From the NCBI GenBank assembly GCA_017849585.1, contig JAFIGT010000039.1, positions 235,463-299,462 of the forward strand: a stretch of 64,000 nucleotides of DNA, written 5' to 3'. The notes beneath the pieces were generated by a model. It was not told the origin of the DNA. It saw only the letters and a list, made by a program, of their open reading frames with translations, and searched no databases. A program made the translations under genes and the position numbers. This document shows positions 26,658-36,688 of the stretch, piece by piece; position 1 is the stretch's first letter, and each line of letters begins with the position of its first letter. The DNA comes from Verrucomicrobium sp. (GTDB lineage: Bacteria > Verrucomicrobiota > Verrucomicrobiia > Methylacidiphilales > UBA1321).

Positions 26658-27848
26658 ATGGAAACGGGGGGCCATCCAGAAGGTATTTCGGCCAGTGCCG
26701 GATTAAAGGATCACGCGTACGCCTTGTTACGGACGCTGGTTCGAAGTCATTACTTTGGCGACACGCTGCCAACGATTCAGAAGCTGGTGCACACCACCCG
26801 CATTCCCAAGTCGGCAGTGGAGGAGGCCTTGCTTCATCTGGAAAACGATGACCTGATCGAAAAGCACGGCGACACCTTCCGCACCATCTTCATTCCCGAT
26901 CACCAACGGCAGGGTCGCGTGGTGTTTCTCCTCAACTCCAACATTTTCGCCACATGGTACGGGATCTTTCAGGACTATCTCATCGGTTTTGAAGAAGTGT
27001 TGCGTGAGCAGCACATCGAAACCATCTTCCGCTCCGAATTTGAGAGCGTTGACCAGAAGCTCGAGACCCTGCGGGAGTTCCGCTCCAACCGCATCGACGC
27101 GGTTGCCTTCGCGAGTTACACCGAACAATCGCTGCGCCAGTACGTCATCAAGGAGGAGATTCCCGCTGTGCTCCTTGGCAACGCGACTATCCGCGAGCGC
27201 GAACTCGGCTGTGTCTGCAGTGACAATCAGGGCGGCATCGAGACGATGGTTAATCATCTCCTCGACCGCAATCACCGCGTCATCGCTTATTACACCACTG
27301 CGGTTTATTCCCATGACGGTTTCAACGAACGCTTTATCGGTTACGAACTCGGTATGCGCCGGGCCGGACTCAAGCCGATTTACGACCTCGTTTTCGACAA
27401 CCGCCACCACAGCAGCATGGCGAATCGGGCGGCGTTGATGTTCCAAGCGATGGAACCGCGCCCCACCGCCATTATTTGTTCCTGCGACCGGGAAGCGTTC
27501 GAGCTCATGGCCGAACTCCGCCAGAGCGGATTCAAGATTCCCGAACAGGTCTCTGTCACTGGTGCTGACAACAGCATCTTCGGCGCGATCGGCGACCCGC
27601 CCCTGACCTCGCTCGATATTCACCCGCGCGAGATTGGTTGTTTTGCCGCCAGCTATCTCCTCAACGAGATGCAGAATCCGCAGATCCCCATTCGCATGCT
27701 CCTGCCCGCCGACCTGCTCGAACGGGAATCGGTCAAGACCATGCCCGGTGAAGCCGAGCCCCTCAAGCGCGAGCAATCCGTCGTGCCTACCCGTAAGACG
27801 GCCAAGATCGCCCTTCCCGAAGAAGACGAAGAGATCGTTCAGTTCTAG
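26658..27848 (+). CDS. GntR/LacI hybrid transcriptional regulator
   Basis: A 396-residue regulator. The N-terminus (about 15-80) is a winged-helix of GntR type (YFGDTLPTIQKLV, SAVEEALLHLENDDLIEKH). Residues about 88-350 form a LacI-type periplasmic-binding sensor (GRVVFLLNSN, PEQVSVTGADNSIFG, LTSLDIHPREIG), as in AraR-like regulators that respond to sugars. A charged tail follows (about 355-396). No sugar-use genes are adjacent: it is divergent from ilvB and followed by a palindromic repeat. The ligand and targets are unknown. Confidence 0.9.
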   Translation: METGGHPEGISASAGLKDHAYALLRTLVRSHYFGDTLPTIQKLVHTTRIPKSAVEEALLHLENDDLIEKHGDTFRTIFIPDHQRQGRVVFLLNSNIFATWYGIFQDYLIGFEEVLREQHIETIFRSEFESVDQKLETLREFRSNRIDAVAFASYTEQSLRQYVIKEEIPAVLLGNATIRERELGCVCSDNQGGIETMVNHLLDRNHRVIAYYTTAVYSHDGFNERFIGYELGMRRAGLKPIYDLVFDNRHHSSMANRAALMFQAMEPRPTAIICSCDREAFELMAELRQSGFKIPEQVSVTGADNSIFGAIGDPPLTSLDIHPREIGCFAASYLLNEMQNPQIPIRMLLPADLLERESVKTMPGEAEPLKREQSVVPTRKTAKIALPEEDEEIVQF

Positions 27849-27852
27849 GTAA

Positions 27853-27870
27853 CCAGTGTGACGCTGGACC
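27853..27870 (+). repeat. dispersed palindromic repeat (CCAGCGTGACGCTGG family), copy
   Basis: CCAGTGTGACGCTGGACC begins 5 bp after the stop codon of the GntR/LacI regulator and could form a short hairpin. It shares AACCAG(C/T)GTGACGCTGGACC with the reverse complement of the copy next to acnA. Confidence 0.6.
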
Positions 27871-28032
27871 TACTGGCTTAGCGGAGCATATCAGCCTTAC
27901 ACATTCGTCATCACACTCCGTCATTCCGAGCGTAGTTGCACTGCAAAAAATCGTTCATTTTTTACCTTGCTCGCACCGATTCCCTTTAAAGGACGCCGAG
28001 GGCGTTCCCGTCTATCGAGGGAGATCCACATC

Positions 28033-28341
28033 ATGAAACTATCGGTCAAAATCGTCACCCTCCTCCTTGGCCTCATCGCCATCGCAGGCGTAGTTCTTGC
28101 CAAACAAAGCGACGCATTGAGTTCTCTCCAAGACTTCGGTGGTTCACTGCGCGTCATCGGTTGGATTCTCCCGTTACTGGTATTATTGGCGCCGTCTTTT
28201 TATCGTCTGGGTTGCAGGCTGCTGTTTTCCGCCCGACCGAAGCTCAATCCACTTCCGCCCTTTCGCCGGATTCGCTACCTCGGCAGACCTCGCCGTTACA
28301 CGAAACCCATGTCGTCCGCTCCCTCTTGGCAGAAAGTTTAG
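28033..28341 (+). CDS. small membrane protein of unknown function
   Basis: A 102-residue open frame beginning MKLSVKIVTLLLGLIAIAG. It has two hydrophobic helices (about 5-22 and 40-58) and a basic, proline-containing C-terminal tail. GAGGGAGA lies about 8-14 nt upstream of the ATG and could be the ribosome binding site. It stands alone between repeats. No family is recognised. It could be a real small membrane protein or a chance frame; the hydrophobic pattern and ribosome binding site favour a gene. Confidence 0.45.
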   Translation: MKLSVKIVTLLLGLIAIAGVVLAKQSDALSSLQDFGGSLRVIGWILPLLVLLAPSFYRLGCRLLFSARPKLNPLPPFRRIRYLGRPRRYTKPMSSAPSWQKV

Positions 28342-28360
28342 CGCTGAATCTTGGTTGCGA

Positions 28361-28386
28361 GCTGTAGGGCGGTTCGATGAACAACC
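28361..28386 (+). repeat. dispersed GCTGTAGGGCGGTTCG repeat, partial copy
   Basis: GGTTGCGAGCTGTAGGGCGG at 28354-28373, then TTCGATGAAC, matches the reverse complement of the hairpin repeat downstream of acnA (40592-40617), including the preceding GGTTGCGA. A degenerate copy (GCGGCGGTTCGGTGAGCGG) lies at 29648-29666 after the cupin gene. Confidence 0.5.
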
Positions 28387-28406
28387 AATGGGCTTGTGGA
28401 TAGATT

Positions 28407-29057
28407 TTAAGATTTCATTCGCAACAGGCACGGTCCCAGGTTTTCGATTTCTTCCACCCGCACCAAGCGAGCCGCCTGCAATGCGCACAACGCACCGCGT
28501 ACTTTTTCCGCAGGCACTCTCAGAACCGGTCCCAGCCACGTGCCGAGATCACCGAGAGGAAGCACCTCCACCGCCTTGCCGCCATACGTGGCCGGTCGAT
28601 AACCCTGCGACCAGCACAGGCCTTCCAAAAACTTTTGCACCGCCACGACCGGCAACGGTCCCGAATCCGGAACACTGTCTGCCCGCAGCGACGCCTCGAT
28701 CAGATGCTCGTCCGTCGCATTCAAATCGTAGAGCAAATCCTTGATGATCGCCTTGCCCCAGGGCGGCATGCTGTTCAGCAACGATTCCGTCGGAGCGAGC
28801 GGCAGATAGGATACCACGCTCGGTCCGCGCGCCCGCGCCGAGGCCAGGCGGGGTTGACGGCTCAGCAGGGTGGCCGTACCGATCAGACTGCCGACGGTTT
28901 CGACCCCCAGTAGGATCACTTTTCCATCGCGTTCGCGGTAGATTTCAATCGCGCCCGAATCGACCTTGTAGAGGCCATCCCACGGTTGTCCCTCGACGAA
29001 AAGGACTTCCTTGTCGGCCAACTCGCGCCGGCCTGTCTCCACGTTCTCCCCGGCCAT
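28407..29057 (-). CDS. Crp/Fnr-like cyclic-nucleotide-binding-domain regulator
   Basis: A 216-residue protein. Residues about 15-110 fit a cNMP-binding beta-barrel (KEVLFVEGQPWDGLYKVDSG, IEIYRERDGKVILLG, ETVGSLIGTATLLSRQP). Residues about 140-216 look like a divergent winged helix (LGDLGTWLGPVLRVPAEKVRGALCAL). This is the architecture of Crp/Fnr regulators, but the helix-turn-helix is weakly conserved. The barrel lacks the cAMP-contacting R-T/S pair as far as I can see, so the effector is unknown. It is divergent from the cupin gene with about 110 bp between. Confidence 0.75.
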   Translation of the reverse strand: MAGENVETGRRELADKEVLFVEGQPWDGLYKVDSGAIEIYRERDGKVILLGVETVGSLIGTATLLSRQPRLASARARGPSVVSYLPLAPTESLLNSMPPWGKAIIKDLLYDLNATDEHLIEASLRADSVPDSGPLPVVAVQKFLEGLCWSQGYRPATYGGKAVEVLPLGDLGTWLGPVLRVPAEKVRGALCALQAARLVRVEEIENLGPCLLRMKS

Positions 29058-29166
29058 AACCCGGTGTATCGACCTTTCACCGCCATTCCTAAAGCGAGTG
29101 TTTCACCCCGCTGAGATAATCGGGCTGCAAGTTGGGGCCTCCAGAGCGTTTAAGTCTTCAAATCCT

Positions 29167-29643
29167 ATGTTTCAAGCCGTCCCCACCGCCGCCCCTCCCG
29201 TCATCGTCCATCCCCCCGGACAAACCCGGCTTATCCGTGCTTTTGGCGACGAGATGCATCTCCATCTCGACGGCAGCCAGACCGGTCAACAGCTCACCCT
29301 CTGGACGAATGTCACCCCGCCCGGCGGTGGACCGCCCCCGCACTACCACCTCCGCGAGGACGAACTCTTCGTCGTACTCGAAGGGAAAGCTCGCTTCTAC
29401 GACAAAGGTCAATGGACCGATGTTCCCGTCGGCGGTGTCGTGTTCGCCCCGCGCGGCTCGGTGCATACCTTCCAAAATGTGGGCGATACCCCCTTGCGCA
29501 TGCAAATCACCGCCACTCCTTCCGGCTTCGATCAATTCTTCGCCCGCTGCGCGGAAGAATTCAGTCGCGGAGGTCCGCCCGACATGGCGCGACTCGTGAA
29601 AATCAGCGCCGATTACGGCATCCATTACGTCGCCGCCGCTTAG
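29167..29643 (+). CDS. cupin-domain protein
   Basis: A 158-residue small beta-barrel protein. The cupin motif 1 region is GGGPPPHYHLREDELFVVLEG, with metal-ligand candidates in HYH and the following Glu. Motif 2 is FAPRGSVHTFQNVG, which supplies the fourth His. A helical tail follows (SGFDQFFARCAEEFSRGG). Such single-domain cupins may be quercetinase-like dioxygenases or sugar/metabolite-binding proteins; the substrate is not evident. The start is the ATG at 29167. It is convergent with the giant membrane-protein gene, 44 bp apart. Confidence 0.88.
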   Translation: MFQAVPTAAPPVIVHPPGQTRLIRAFGDEMHLHLDGSQTGQQLTLWTNVTPPGGGPPPHYHLREDELFVVLEGKARFYDKGQWTDVPVGGVVFAPRGSVHTFQNVGDTPLRMQITATPSGFDQFFARCAEEFSRGGPPDMARLVKISADYGIHYVAAA

Positions 29644-29687
29644 CAGAGCGGCGGTTCGGTGAGCGGTCGCAACGGGCCTTTGTTTCG

Positions 29688-32600
29688 TCAATACTCCTTG
29701 GGCGTGGACGGCGGTTCCTGCGAAGGCTGTGTCGGATCGTTCCAAATGGTGCGATAGAGACTGCCCGTATTGAACTGCGCCCAGCCCCATTTGAGCCAGC
29801 GCAGTAGCGCCGTCGCCAGCCACAGGGACCACAGCAACATCAGGAGCCGGTACCACCAGATCGAGACGGAGAAGACGAACGGTTGCGGCAATTCCAGTGC
29901 GGTGCGGGCCAGGAACCAATTCAGCTCGGAGTTGTCCGAGCCGTTCCCCTCGATGAACATATCCGGTCGGCCGAGCAGTCCGGCATGCACGACCTGCAAC
30001 AGGCTCGCCAGCATCACGACAGTCAGAGCCAGAACTGCCAGTTGCCCGGCATTGTAAAGCCAAGTCCTTTGCTGCTGGAATTTCTCCTGCCCGCGCAGCA
30101 CGAGGGCGAAGAACCAGCCGATGACGAGCAACGCCGGTACCAGCGCCACCTGGGTCAGGCCGATGACGAGCAAGGCCCACTCCGTGGGGCGCAACGGGGA
30201 GAAGGGGACTTTGCCCAGTAGCCACGCCGCGACGAGCGAGACGGCGAGAATTCCCCAGAGCCGCACCGCCGGTCCGCGCAACGGACCACACGTCCACAAC
30301 ACCCAGCGGCTGGCGGGCAGTTCGACCGTGGTGGAAATATTCGTGCTTTCCACCGGCAACTGGATTGCCTCGGTGCGCGTGGCCAGTCCGAGGGGAATAT
30401 TCGATTTCCACTCCATATTGATCTGCTGCTCGCCGGGGCGCAACGGCACCACGAGCTTGGGGCCATCCTTGCGCACGGGAATGGTTTTGTCGTTTTGCGT
30501 CAGTGAGGTGACTTCCGCTTCAGCCGGCAGTCCGATGATGAAATCCTCCCCGACGCTGCACTGTAATTTTAGCGTGAGGTTCGTGGTGCGTTGACGCTCG
30601 CCGACCCGGACGCGCTCCGTGACATTCTGGATGGTCACCGTCGCGCCGTTGATGGCTTCGGGCCGGTTGATGTTCAACGTCACTTTTTCCCCCGGCCACG
30701 GTTGCCACGTGGGCACGAGATCGTTCTGGCTTGGCTCGAAGACCGGAGCAAGTCCGGCAAAGGAGACATTCCACACCGGCGACGCCACCAGCTTCCACCG
30801 TTCGATCCACGCATCATTCGGTTGCGTGGCGAGCACGAGTTGCTTGCCGATGGTCAGCTCGCTTTCCCACGAGAATTCCGATTCCTGCGCGCCGAGGCGC
30901 ACTTCGATGTAACCGTCCTTCACTGTCTCCGTGGCGGAGAGAACTTTTTCTCCCGGCAGGAGCGGGATGCGCAGCGAAATGGCGCGGCCCGGTGGCGACA
31001 GCCGTGTGACGGTATTGCGCACCTGCCAGACCAGACCGAGTTCCAGACTGCGGTCCAGCACGGCGACGGAGCGCAAGTCCTGACGTTCATAACTCGCCTC
31101 GGAGGTGGCTGATTTCTGTTTCTGCGCGAAGAAGACCTGCGATTCCGGAGTGCCATCGGGCCGCACGCCCGTGTAGGTCCAGCCGGGGGCGTCAATGGTC
31201 ACGCGATGCGGTTTGAGTTGGAAGGCCCATTCCCATTCTGTCACATTGGCCAGTTGACCCTCCACATGGACGCGATGCACTCCCGCGGGCAGCGCCACCC
31301 AGAGATAGCCGTCATCGCGACGCACAGCGGCATCGGTTTTGCCATCGACAGTCACGCGCACGGGTGACCACGCCGGCAACCGGCCCGGTAGCGGTACGGC
31401 GACGGGAACGGCGGCATGGATTTCCGCCTCAATCGTGAGTTGCTTGTCGCGTAGCGTGATGACGACGGAAGGAATGTCGGCGGCGTTCGGATACGCATCG
31501 GACGGTTTCAGCAGGCGGTCGTGCAAGGTCTTGATCAACTTGTCATCGGGGATCTGCGCGTGGGCCGGAGTCGTGGCGAAACCAAAGAAGCCGAGGCTGC
31601 AAAGCGCGGCGAGAGCGGCGGTTCGCGTGCCCTGCGGAAGGGTGAGCGGGGGCAACTTCCATTTCCGCGCATCGAGTAACAGTGCTGCCAGCGCGATGAG
31701 CAGACCCACGCGCAGGATCGTAAGCAGTCGCTGCAATGGCAATGGAATGAGAATCGGATGGAATTGCTGCGAGGCTTTTACCGGACCATTCCAACCAAAG
31801 GACACGGTTCGCCATTGCCAGTCGGGAACGCCGGGACCGGTTTGAATGCGGGCCTTGGTGTCGTACTGGAGATTATCATTGTAATAGGCTTTGCTCATCT
31901 TTGCCTTCAATGGGGAACGGGAAGAAAGGGAGAAGCTGTCGGAGGACTCGTTATTGGTGGTGGGCTCAGGAGACATCGCTGTCGCCGGTGAGTAGGCTCC
32001 GCTCGCGACGGGGCGCGCGTTGACAAAGTCTATCTCTTGCTGGGCACCCCCCAGCGCCATCAAGCTGCCACCGTAGCCCCGCTTGGCTTCCAGTTGCGGG
32101 TAGATCGCGGATTGGATTTGACGCCCCACGAACGGCACGAGTGCGAGCAGAAGAAAAACCATGGCGACATACTTCCACGCCAGCACCACGCGTTGGAGCC
32201 AGCCCTCCGGCATCACCCGCAGCAGCGCCAGCGGGAAGAGGAGAAAGAGCCACAGATAGCGCGGTGCGCCGGGCTCCATATAGGCCAGTCCAAACGCGGC
32301 GAATGCGAGCGCTCCCATCGGAACACCCCACAGTTTGTACACCGCCAGCGAGAAGACCAGCAGCAGGAACAAATCCAGCAGCGTCCACGCGGTCAACCAA
32401 TCGCCGCTCACATAGTCCACGCCGAAGAGCGCGAACAACCGCCAGCCCGGAGGCAGATGCACCGTCACGCGCAACGAGTCCGCATCGGCGCGCCAGCCGG
32501 TTGCGGAAATTTTTCCGTCGCGCGGCATGCGTCCCGTCGCTTCCAGATTCAGATTGCGCGCACGCAATTCCACGCCGGGCGCATTGTTCTGCGGATTGCG

Positions 32601-33809
32601 CGTAATGAGCTGCCCCTGGCCATTGCTCCGCACGGAACCGAGGTTTTGATTCTCCGCCGCGTCGAGCCGCCAGATCTGCTGATTGTTTCCGCTGATATGA
32701 TCGCGGAACGTGAAGGCGCGACCGTTGTCATCGAGCCACAATTCCCGCGCCACGCGCAGGCCTTCCGGTTTTTGCAGGCCCATGCCGCGCATCCGTTCTT
32801 CCAACTGGAAAGCGCCTTTCGTTTCCCAGCGATAGACCGGCAGGTCGCGCCAGTCGGGAGGGAATGTCGTCTGCGTCACATCGATCGACGGCACGCCCCG
32901 AACCTCCACCATGCGGAAATCCGGTTGCGAACGGAACGCCACCAGTTCCTCTTCCACCACCGGCGTCACCCCGGCGGGGTAATTAAAAGAGGAGGCGGAA
33001 TTCAGCCGGAACGCGTCCGCGCGCACGATCCATTTGCCGGCGCGCACTTGCACCTTTAGCAGACCTTTCTCGTCGATCGACACCGGTAGCGGGCTGTCGA
33101 CTTTCGCCAGTTGCCAGCCCTCCGGCAAAACGGAGCCGAGCACTTCCTCGCGGCTCTTGCCTGAAACGCTGAGTTCCACCACCGTGCGCAGCCACATCGG
33201 GATGCCGTCATCGATCACGCGGTAGACCTTCACCGCGAGGAAATTTTTGTCAGTCTCCTCCTCCGCACGCGAGCGTTTGAGCCACACATAACCCTCCGCA
33301 TCCCATGTCGGCGCGTCCACCCGCTTGCCGTTGAGCGTGAGCGACAGCACGCCGATTTCCGGTGGAATGGCGATTCGTTGCGGGATTTCGTCCCAATAAT
33401 AACGGCCCGTCAGTCGGTACGTCCCCGCCTTCAATAGCACGGCGGGGCAGCCGTTATGATCGACCACCGGCACGGGCGTGCCATTCGCTTTGACGTCGAA
33501 GGGCCAGATCTCGGAGCCGCCCAGCAGCGGAATCCAGGTCTCATGAAACACCGTCAGCCCGAGTTCGAACTGCCCCGACTTGCCCTCCAGCTTCAGATCC
33601 AGCCGCGACGGCCAGAAGCAGAGATGTTTGCTCGCATCGAAATACGGAGTCGGGCAGCGCCGGTGGGCCTCATCCCAAGTCGCCCAATCCTGCCAACTCT
33701 TCAGCGGTTCCGGGATTTGTTTGCCGAAATCCTGCGCGTGCAGCGACGGGAAAACGAAGGTAGCCACGGCACAAACAGCCAGACGGAAGAACCAACGGGG
33801 AGTTTTCAT
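29688..33809 (-). CDS. large exported membrane protein of unknown function (two beta-rich halves with transmembrane segments)
   Basis: A 1373-residue protein. It starts with a signal peptide (MKTPRWFFRLAVCAVATFVF, likely cleavage after HAQ). A beta-rich half (about 25-470) follows, then a cluster of four or more transmembrane helices (about 475-585). A second transmembrane segment (about 705-760) precedes another beta-rich half (about 770-1170), and about five helices lie near the C-terminus (from about 1190). The two soluble halves share a pattern: a sugar-binding-like strand set ending in an A-G-x-(Y/H)-R-(L/V) turn (KAGTYRLTGRYYW; PAGVHRVHVEGQ), followed by DAPTWDAEGYVW / DAPGWTYTGVRP. An ATG nine bases upstream would add three residues. 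No enzymatic motif was recognised. Confidence 0.85.
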   Translation of the reverse strand: MKTPRWFFRLAVCAVATFVFPSLHAQDFGKQIPEPLKSWQDWATWDEAHRRCPTPYFDASKHLCFWPSRLDLKLEGKSGQFELGLTVFHETWIPLLGGSEIWPFDVKANGTPVPVVDHNGCPAVLLKAGTYRLTGRYYWDEIPQRIAIPPEIGVLSLTLNGKRVDAPTWDAEGYVWLKRSRAEEETDKNFLAVKVYRVIDDGIPMWLRTVVELSVSGKSREEVLGSVLPEGWQLAKVDSPLPVSIDEKGLLKVQVRAGKWIVRADAFRLNSASSFNYPAGVTPVVEEELVAFRSQPDFRMVEVRGVPSIDVTQTTFPPDWRDLPVYRWETKGAFQLEERMRGMGLQKPEGLRVARELWLDDNGRAFTFRDHISGNNQQIWRLDAAENQNLGSVRSNGQGQLITRNPQNNAPGVELRARNLNLEATGRMPRDGKISATGWRADADSLRVTVHLPPGWRLFALFGVDYVSGDWLTAWTLLDLFLLLVFSLAVYKLWGVPMGALAFAAFGLAYMEPGAPRYLWLFLLFPLALLRVMPEGWLQRVVLAWKYVAMVFLLLALVPFVGRQIQSAIYPQLEAKRGYGGSLMALGGAQQEIDFVNARPVASGAYSPATAMSPEPTTNNESSDSFSLSSRSPLKAKMSKAYYNDNLQYDTKARIQTGPGVPDWQWRTVSFGWNGPVKASQQFHPILIPLPLQRLLTILRVGLLIALAALLLDARKWKLPPLTLPQGTRTAALAALCSLGFFGFATTPAHAQIPDDKLIKTLHDRLLKPSDAYPNAADIPSVVITLRDKQLTIEAEIHAAVPVAVPLPGRLPAWSPVRVTVDGKTDAAVRRDDGYLWVALPAGVHRVHVEGQLANVTEWEWAFQLKPHRVTIDAPGWTYTGVRPDGTPESQVFFAQKQKSATSEASYERQDLRSVAVLDRSLELGLVWQVRNTVTRLSPPGRAISLRIPLLPGEKVLSATETVKDGYIEVRLGAQESEFSWESELTIGKQLVLATQPNDAWIERWKLVASPVWNVSFAGLAPVFEPSQNDLVPTWQPWPGEKVTLNINRPEAINGATVTIQNVTERVRVGERQRTTNLTLKLQCSVGEDFIIGLPAEAEVTSLTQNDKTIPVRKDGPKLVVPLRPGEQQINMEWKSNIPLGLATRTEAIQLPVESTNISTTVELPASRWVLWTCGPLRGPAVRLWGILAVSLVAAWLLGKVPFSPLRPTEWALLVIGLTQVALVPALLVIGWFFALVLRGQEKFQQQRTWLYNAGQLAVLALTVVMLASLLQVVHAGLLGRPDMFIEGNGSDNSELNWFLARTALELPQPFVFSVSIWWYRLLMLLWSLWLATALLRWLKWGWAQFNTGSLYRTIWNDPTQPSQEPPSTPKEY

Positions 33810-34095
33810 CAGGTGCATAACGATCGACTTGGTATTTTATTAGGACGAGGGAAGGCGAAAGCCGGAAGAAAAGGGGCGGTGACAATAAAAGGCCCGACAG
33901 CGCGGATGCGTGTGGCGTGCGTCGTCCCTGCCTGTGATGGATTTATCCATGTGCGGCCCCTTGTGCTACGCCTTCTGGTTATGGAGGTTGGCGGCGCGCT
34001 GGCAATGGATTTCCACCTCCCCCGGAGTGCGTCAATCCGATTTCCAAAAAAACGGCTTGCCCTCCATTCCCGCACCTACTAACCTCGACCCCCTT

Positions 34096-34359
34096 ATGGA
34101 AAGTCTGGCAAAAGTATCTGTCTCCAAAGAATTTGGTCTGCACGACAAGGACACCGGTTCCGCCGATGTTCAGGTCGCCCTGCTCACAGCGCGCATTACC
34201 GAGCTGACCAATCATTTGCAGCAGTTCAAAAAAGATCACAGCTCTCGTCGCGGTCTTCTTCGCATGGTCAATCAACGTCGCAAGTTGCTCAGCTACTTGC
34301 AGCGGACCAATCCGAGCCGTTACGACAGCATCATCAAAAAACTAAACTTGCGCAAATAA
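34096..34359 (+). CDS. rpsO: 30S ribosomal protein S15
   Basis: An 87-residue uS15, which binds 16S rRNA at the central-domain three-way junction. It has the typical GSADVQVALLTARI, LTNHLQQFKKDHSSRRGLL and LLSYLQRTNPSRYDSIIKKL segments. The ATG at 34096 gives the standard length; longer in-frame starts are rejected. It is followed by a long hairpin and then pnp, the classic bacterial rpsO-pnp order. Confidence 0.98.
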   Translation: MESLAKVSVSKEFGLHDKDTGSADVQVALLTARITELTNHLQQFKKDHSSRRGLLRMVNQRRKLLSYLQRTNPSRYDSIIKKLNLRK

Positions 34360-34391
34360 CCCCGCCGCGAGCAAGGCACCGGGTCGAACCC

Positions 34392-34442
34392 CAGAGAACA
34401 ATCAACCTTTCAGCATTCGCCGGAAGGGTTGATTGTCCTCTG
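34392..34442 (+). promoter_or_regulatory. long hairpin in the rpsO-pnp spacer (possible RNase processing site)
   Basis: A 19-bp inverted repeat (outer arms CAGAGAACAATCAACC / GGTTGATTGTCCTCTG, one A-C mismatch) has a 13-nt loop and no U-tract. It sits between rpsO and pnp, where other bacteria carry an RNase III-cleaved hairpin governing pnp autoregulation. A role in attenuation or processing is inferred. Confidence 0.6.
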
Positions 34443-34501
34443 TGTTCCTCGATGCTTTTCTCACCGGGGTTGTTTTCGTTTGTTTTTAACCCAAGGAACA
34501 C

Positions 34502-36634
34502 ATGAGTTCTCCTGTTACCGTGTCTGCCCCCTACGGGCAGCTCCCCATTATTATTGAAACTGGCAAGATTGCCAAATTGGCCGACGGCGCCGTCACCGTC
34601 CGCTACGGCGAAACGATTGTTGTCGTCACCGCCGTCTCCGCCACCACCATCAAGGAAGGACAAGATTTCTTCCCCCTGACCGTCGAATACCGCGAACGCG
34701 CGGCCGCCGTCGGTAAATTCCCCGGTGGTTACTTCAAGCGTGAAGGTCGCCCCTCCGAAAAGGAAGTGCTCACCTGCCGCATGACGGATCGCCCCCTGCG
34801 TCCGCTCTTCCCCAAGGGCTACCTCTACGACACGCAGATCATCACCACCCTCCTTTCCGCCGATGGCGAAAATGATCCCGACATCCTCAGCATCAATGGC
34901 GCTTCCGCCGCGCTGATGGTTTCCGACATTCCCTTCGCCGGACCGATCGGCGCCATTCGCGTCGCCCGCCTCAACGGCCAGTTCGTCAGCAACCCGACGC
35001 ACGCCCAGATGCTCCAGAGCGACCTCGATCTCGTCTACGTCGGCACGGAAAAAGACATCCTCATGATCGAAGGTAGCGCCCTGATTCTCCCCGAAGCGGA
35101 GTTCAAGAAAGCGCTCTCCTACGCCCAGGAACAAGTCCAGATCGTCATCAACTTGCAGAAGGACCTCGCCGCCAAGGCTGGCAAGGCCAAGCGCAACGCC
35201 CCGCTCTACGTCGTCAAGCAAGAGCTGCTCGACCTCGCGTACGAGATCGCGGGCGACCGCATCGAAGGCGCCATCTATCGCCCCAGCAAGGTCGAACGCC
35301 AAAAGGCCGTCGCCGAGCTCAAGGAAGAAGTCAAGGTCAAGACCCTCGAGAAATTCCCCGATGCCACTCCGTTCGCCATTTCCAGCGCGTTCGAGTACCT
35401 CCAGAAAAAAGCGTTCCGCAAGAGCATTCTCGACCAGAGCAAGCGCGCCGACGGGCGCGGCATCAAGGACCTCCGCGTTCTCGGTGGCGAGACCGGTTTG
35501 CTGCCTCGCTCGCACGGATCCTCTCTCTTCAGCCGCGGTGAGACTCAGGCGCTTTGCTTGACCACGCTTGCCTCTGCCGAAGAAGCCCAGGAACTCGACG
35601 GGTACACCGGTGGCGAAACCTCCAAGCGTTTCATCCTCCACTACAACTTCCCCCCCTTCAGCGTCGGCGAAACCGGCCGCGTCGGTGGGCAGAATCGCCG
35701 CGAAATCGGCCACGGCGCTCTCGCCGAGCGTTCGATCGAACCGGTGATCCCGCACGAACAAGACTTCCCCTACGCGATCCGCGTGACGTCCGAAGTTATG
35801 GAATCCAACGGCTCCACCTCGATGGCCTCCATCTGCGGCGGCGTTCTCTCCCTCATGGATGCAGGCGTGCCCCTCAAGGCTCCCGTGGCGGGTATCTCGG
35901 TTGGTCTCGTGACCGAGTATGATGAAGCCGGTAGCATGAAGCGTTACACGCTTCTCTCCGACATCATCGGTTCCGAAGATCATTACGGCGACATGGATTT
36001 CAAACTGGCCGGCACCCGCGAAGGTGTCACCGGTTTCCAGCTCGACCTCAAGCTCCCCGGCATCCCGCTTCAGATCATGTTCGAAGCGATCGATGACGCC
36101 GTTCGCACCCGCGCACAGATCCTCGATTTCATGGGTCAGGTGCTCGCGCAGCCCAAGGCGGAAATGTCGCCCTACGCCCCGCGCATCATCACCCTCAAGA
36201 TCAACCCCGACAAGATCGGTCTCGTCATCGGACCTGGCGGCAAGAACATCAAGAGCATCGTCGCTGAAACCGGCGCCGAGATTAACATCGAAGACGACGG
36301 CACCGTCCGCATCTACTCGAATAATCCCGACGGCATGGCCCGTGCCCGCGAAATCATCGAAGGCATGACCGGCGAAGTCGAAGTCGGCAAGACCTATCGT
36401 GGCCGCGTGGTCACCATCAAGGAATTCGGCGCCTTCGTCGAAGTGCTCCCCGGCAAAGACGGCCTCGTCCACATCTCCGAATGGAGTGACACCCGAGTCA
36501 ACCGCATGGATGACGTCGTGAAGATGGGCGAAGAAGTCTGGGTCAAGTGCATTGGCGTCGACGACAAGGGCCGCACCAAGCTCAGCCGCAAGGCCGCCAT
36601 GAAGGAACGAGGCGAACAAGCCGCGAAAGCCTAA
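34502..36634 (+). CDS. pnp: polyribonucleotide nucleotidyltransferase
   Basis: A 710-residue PNPase with two RNase PH-like cores (about 5-220 and 300-550) separated by the helical linker. The catalytic half has GRGIKDLR and [15 protein letters not shown], and the C-terminal KH domain has [16 protein letters not shown]. An S1 domain follows ([25 protein letters not shown]). It degrades RNA 3'-5' phosphorolytically and can add tails, as a trimer in the degradosome. Length and domain order are standard. It follows rpsO with the hairpin between and is closed by a terminator. Confidence 0.98.
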   Translation: MSSPVTVSAPYGQLPIIIETGKIAKLADGAVTVRYGETIVVVTAVSATTIKEGQDFFPLTVEYRERAAAVGKFPGGYFKREGRPSEKEVLTCRMTDRPLRPLFPKGYLYDTQIITTLLSADGENDPDILSINGASAALMVSDIPFAGPIGAIRVARLNGQFVSNPTHAQMLQSDLDLVYVGTEKDILMIEGSALILPEAEFKKALSYAQEQVQIVINLQKDLAAKAGKAKRNAPLYVVKQELLDLAYEIAGDRIEGAIYRPSKVERQKAVAELKEEVKVKTLEKFPDATPFAISSAFEYLQKKAFRKSILDQSKRADGRGIKDLRVLGGETGLLPRSHGSSLFSRGETQALCLTTLASAEEAQELDGYTGGETSKRFILHYNFPPFSVGETGRVGGQNRREIGHGALAERSIEPVIPHEQDFPYAIRVTSEVMESNGSTSMASICGGVLSLMDAGVPLKAPVAGISVGLVTEYDEAGSMKRYTLLSDIIGSEDHYGDMDFKLAGTREGVTGFQLDLKLPGIPLQIMFEAIDDAVRTRAQILDFMGQVLAQPKAEMSPYAPRIITLKINPDKIGLVIGPGGKNIKSIVAETGAEINIEDDGTVRIYSNNPDGMARAREIIEGMTGEVEVGKTYRGRVVTIKEFGAFVEVLPGKDGLVHISEWSDTRVNRMDDVVKMGEEVWVKCIGVDDKGRTKLSRKAAMKERGEQAAKA

Positions 36635-36651
36635 GCTTTCCGCTAGCTACG

Positions 36652-36688
36652 AAAAAAGCCCGCGCCGCAAGGTGCGGGCTTTTTTTTG
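36652..36688 (+). terminator. rho-independent terminator after pnp
   Basis: The stem GCCCGCGCC / GGTGCGGGC (one G-T pair) is flanked by an A-run and a run of eight T, 17 bp past the pnp stop codon. Confidence 0.9.

Noticed and set aside
34334..36619. 761-residue minus-strand frame across pnp
   Set aside because: Antisense shadow of pnp; Gly/Asp/Glu/Phe-rich without any domain.
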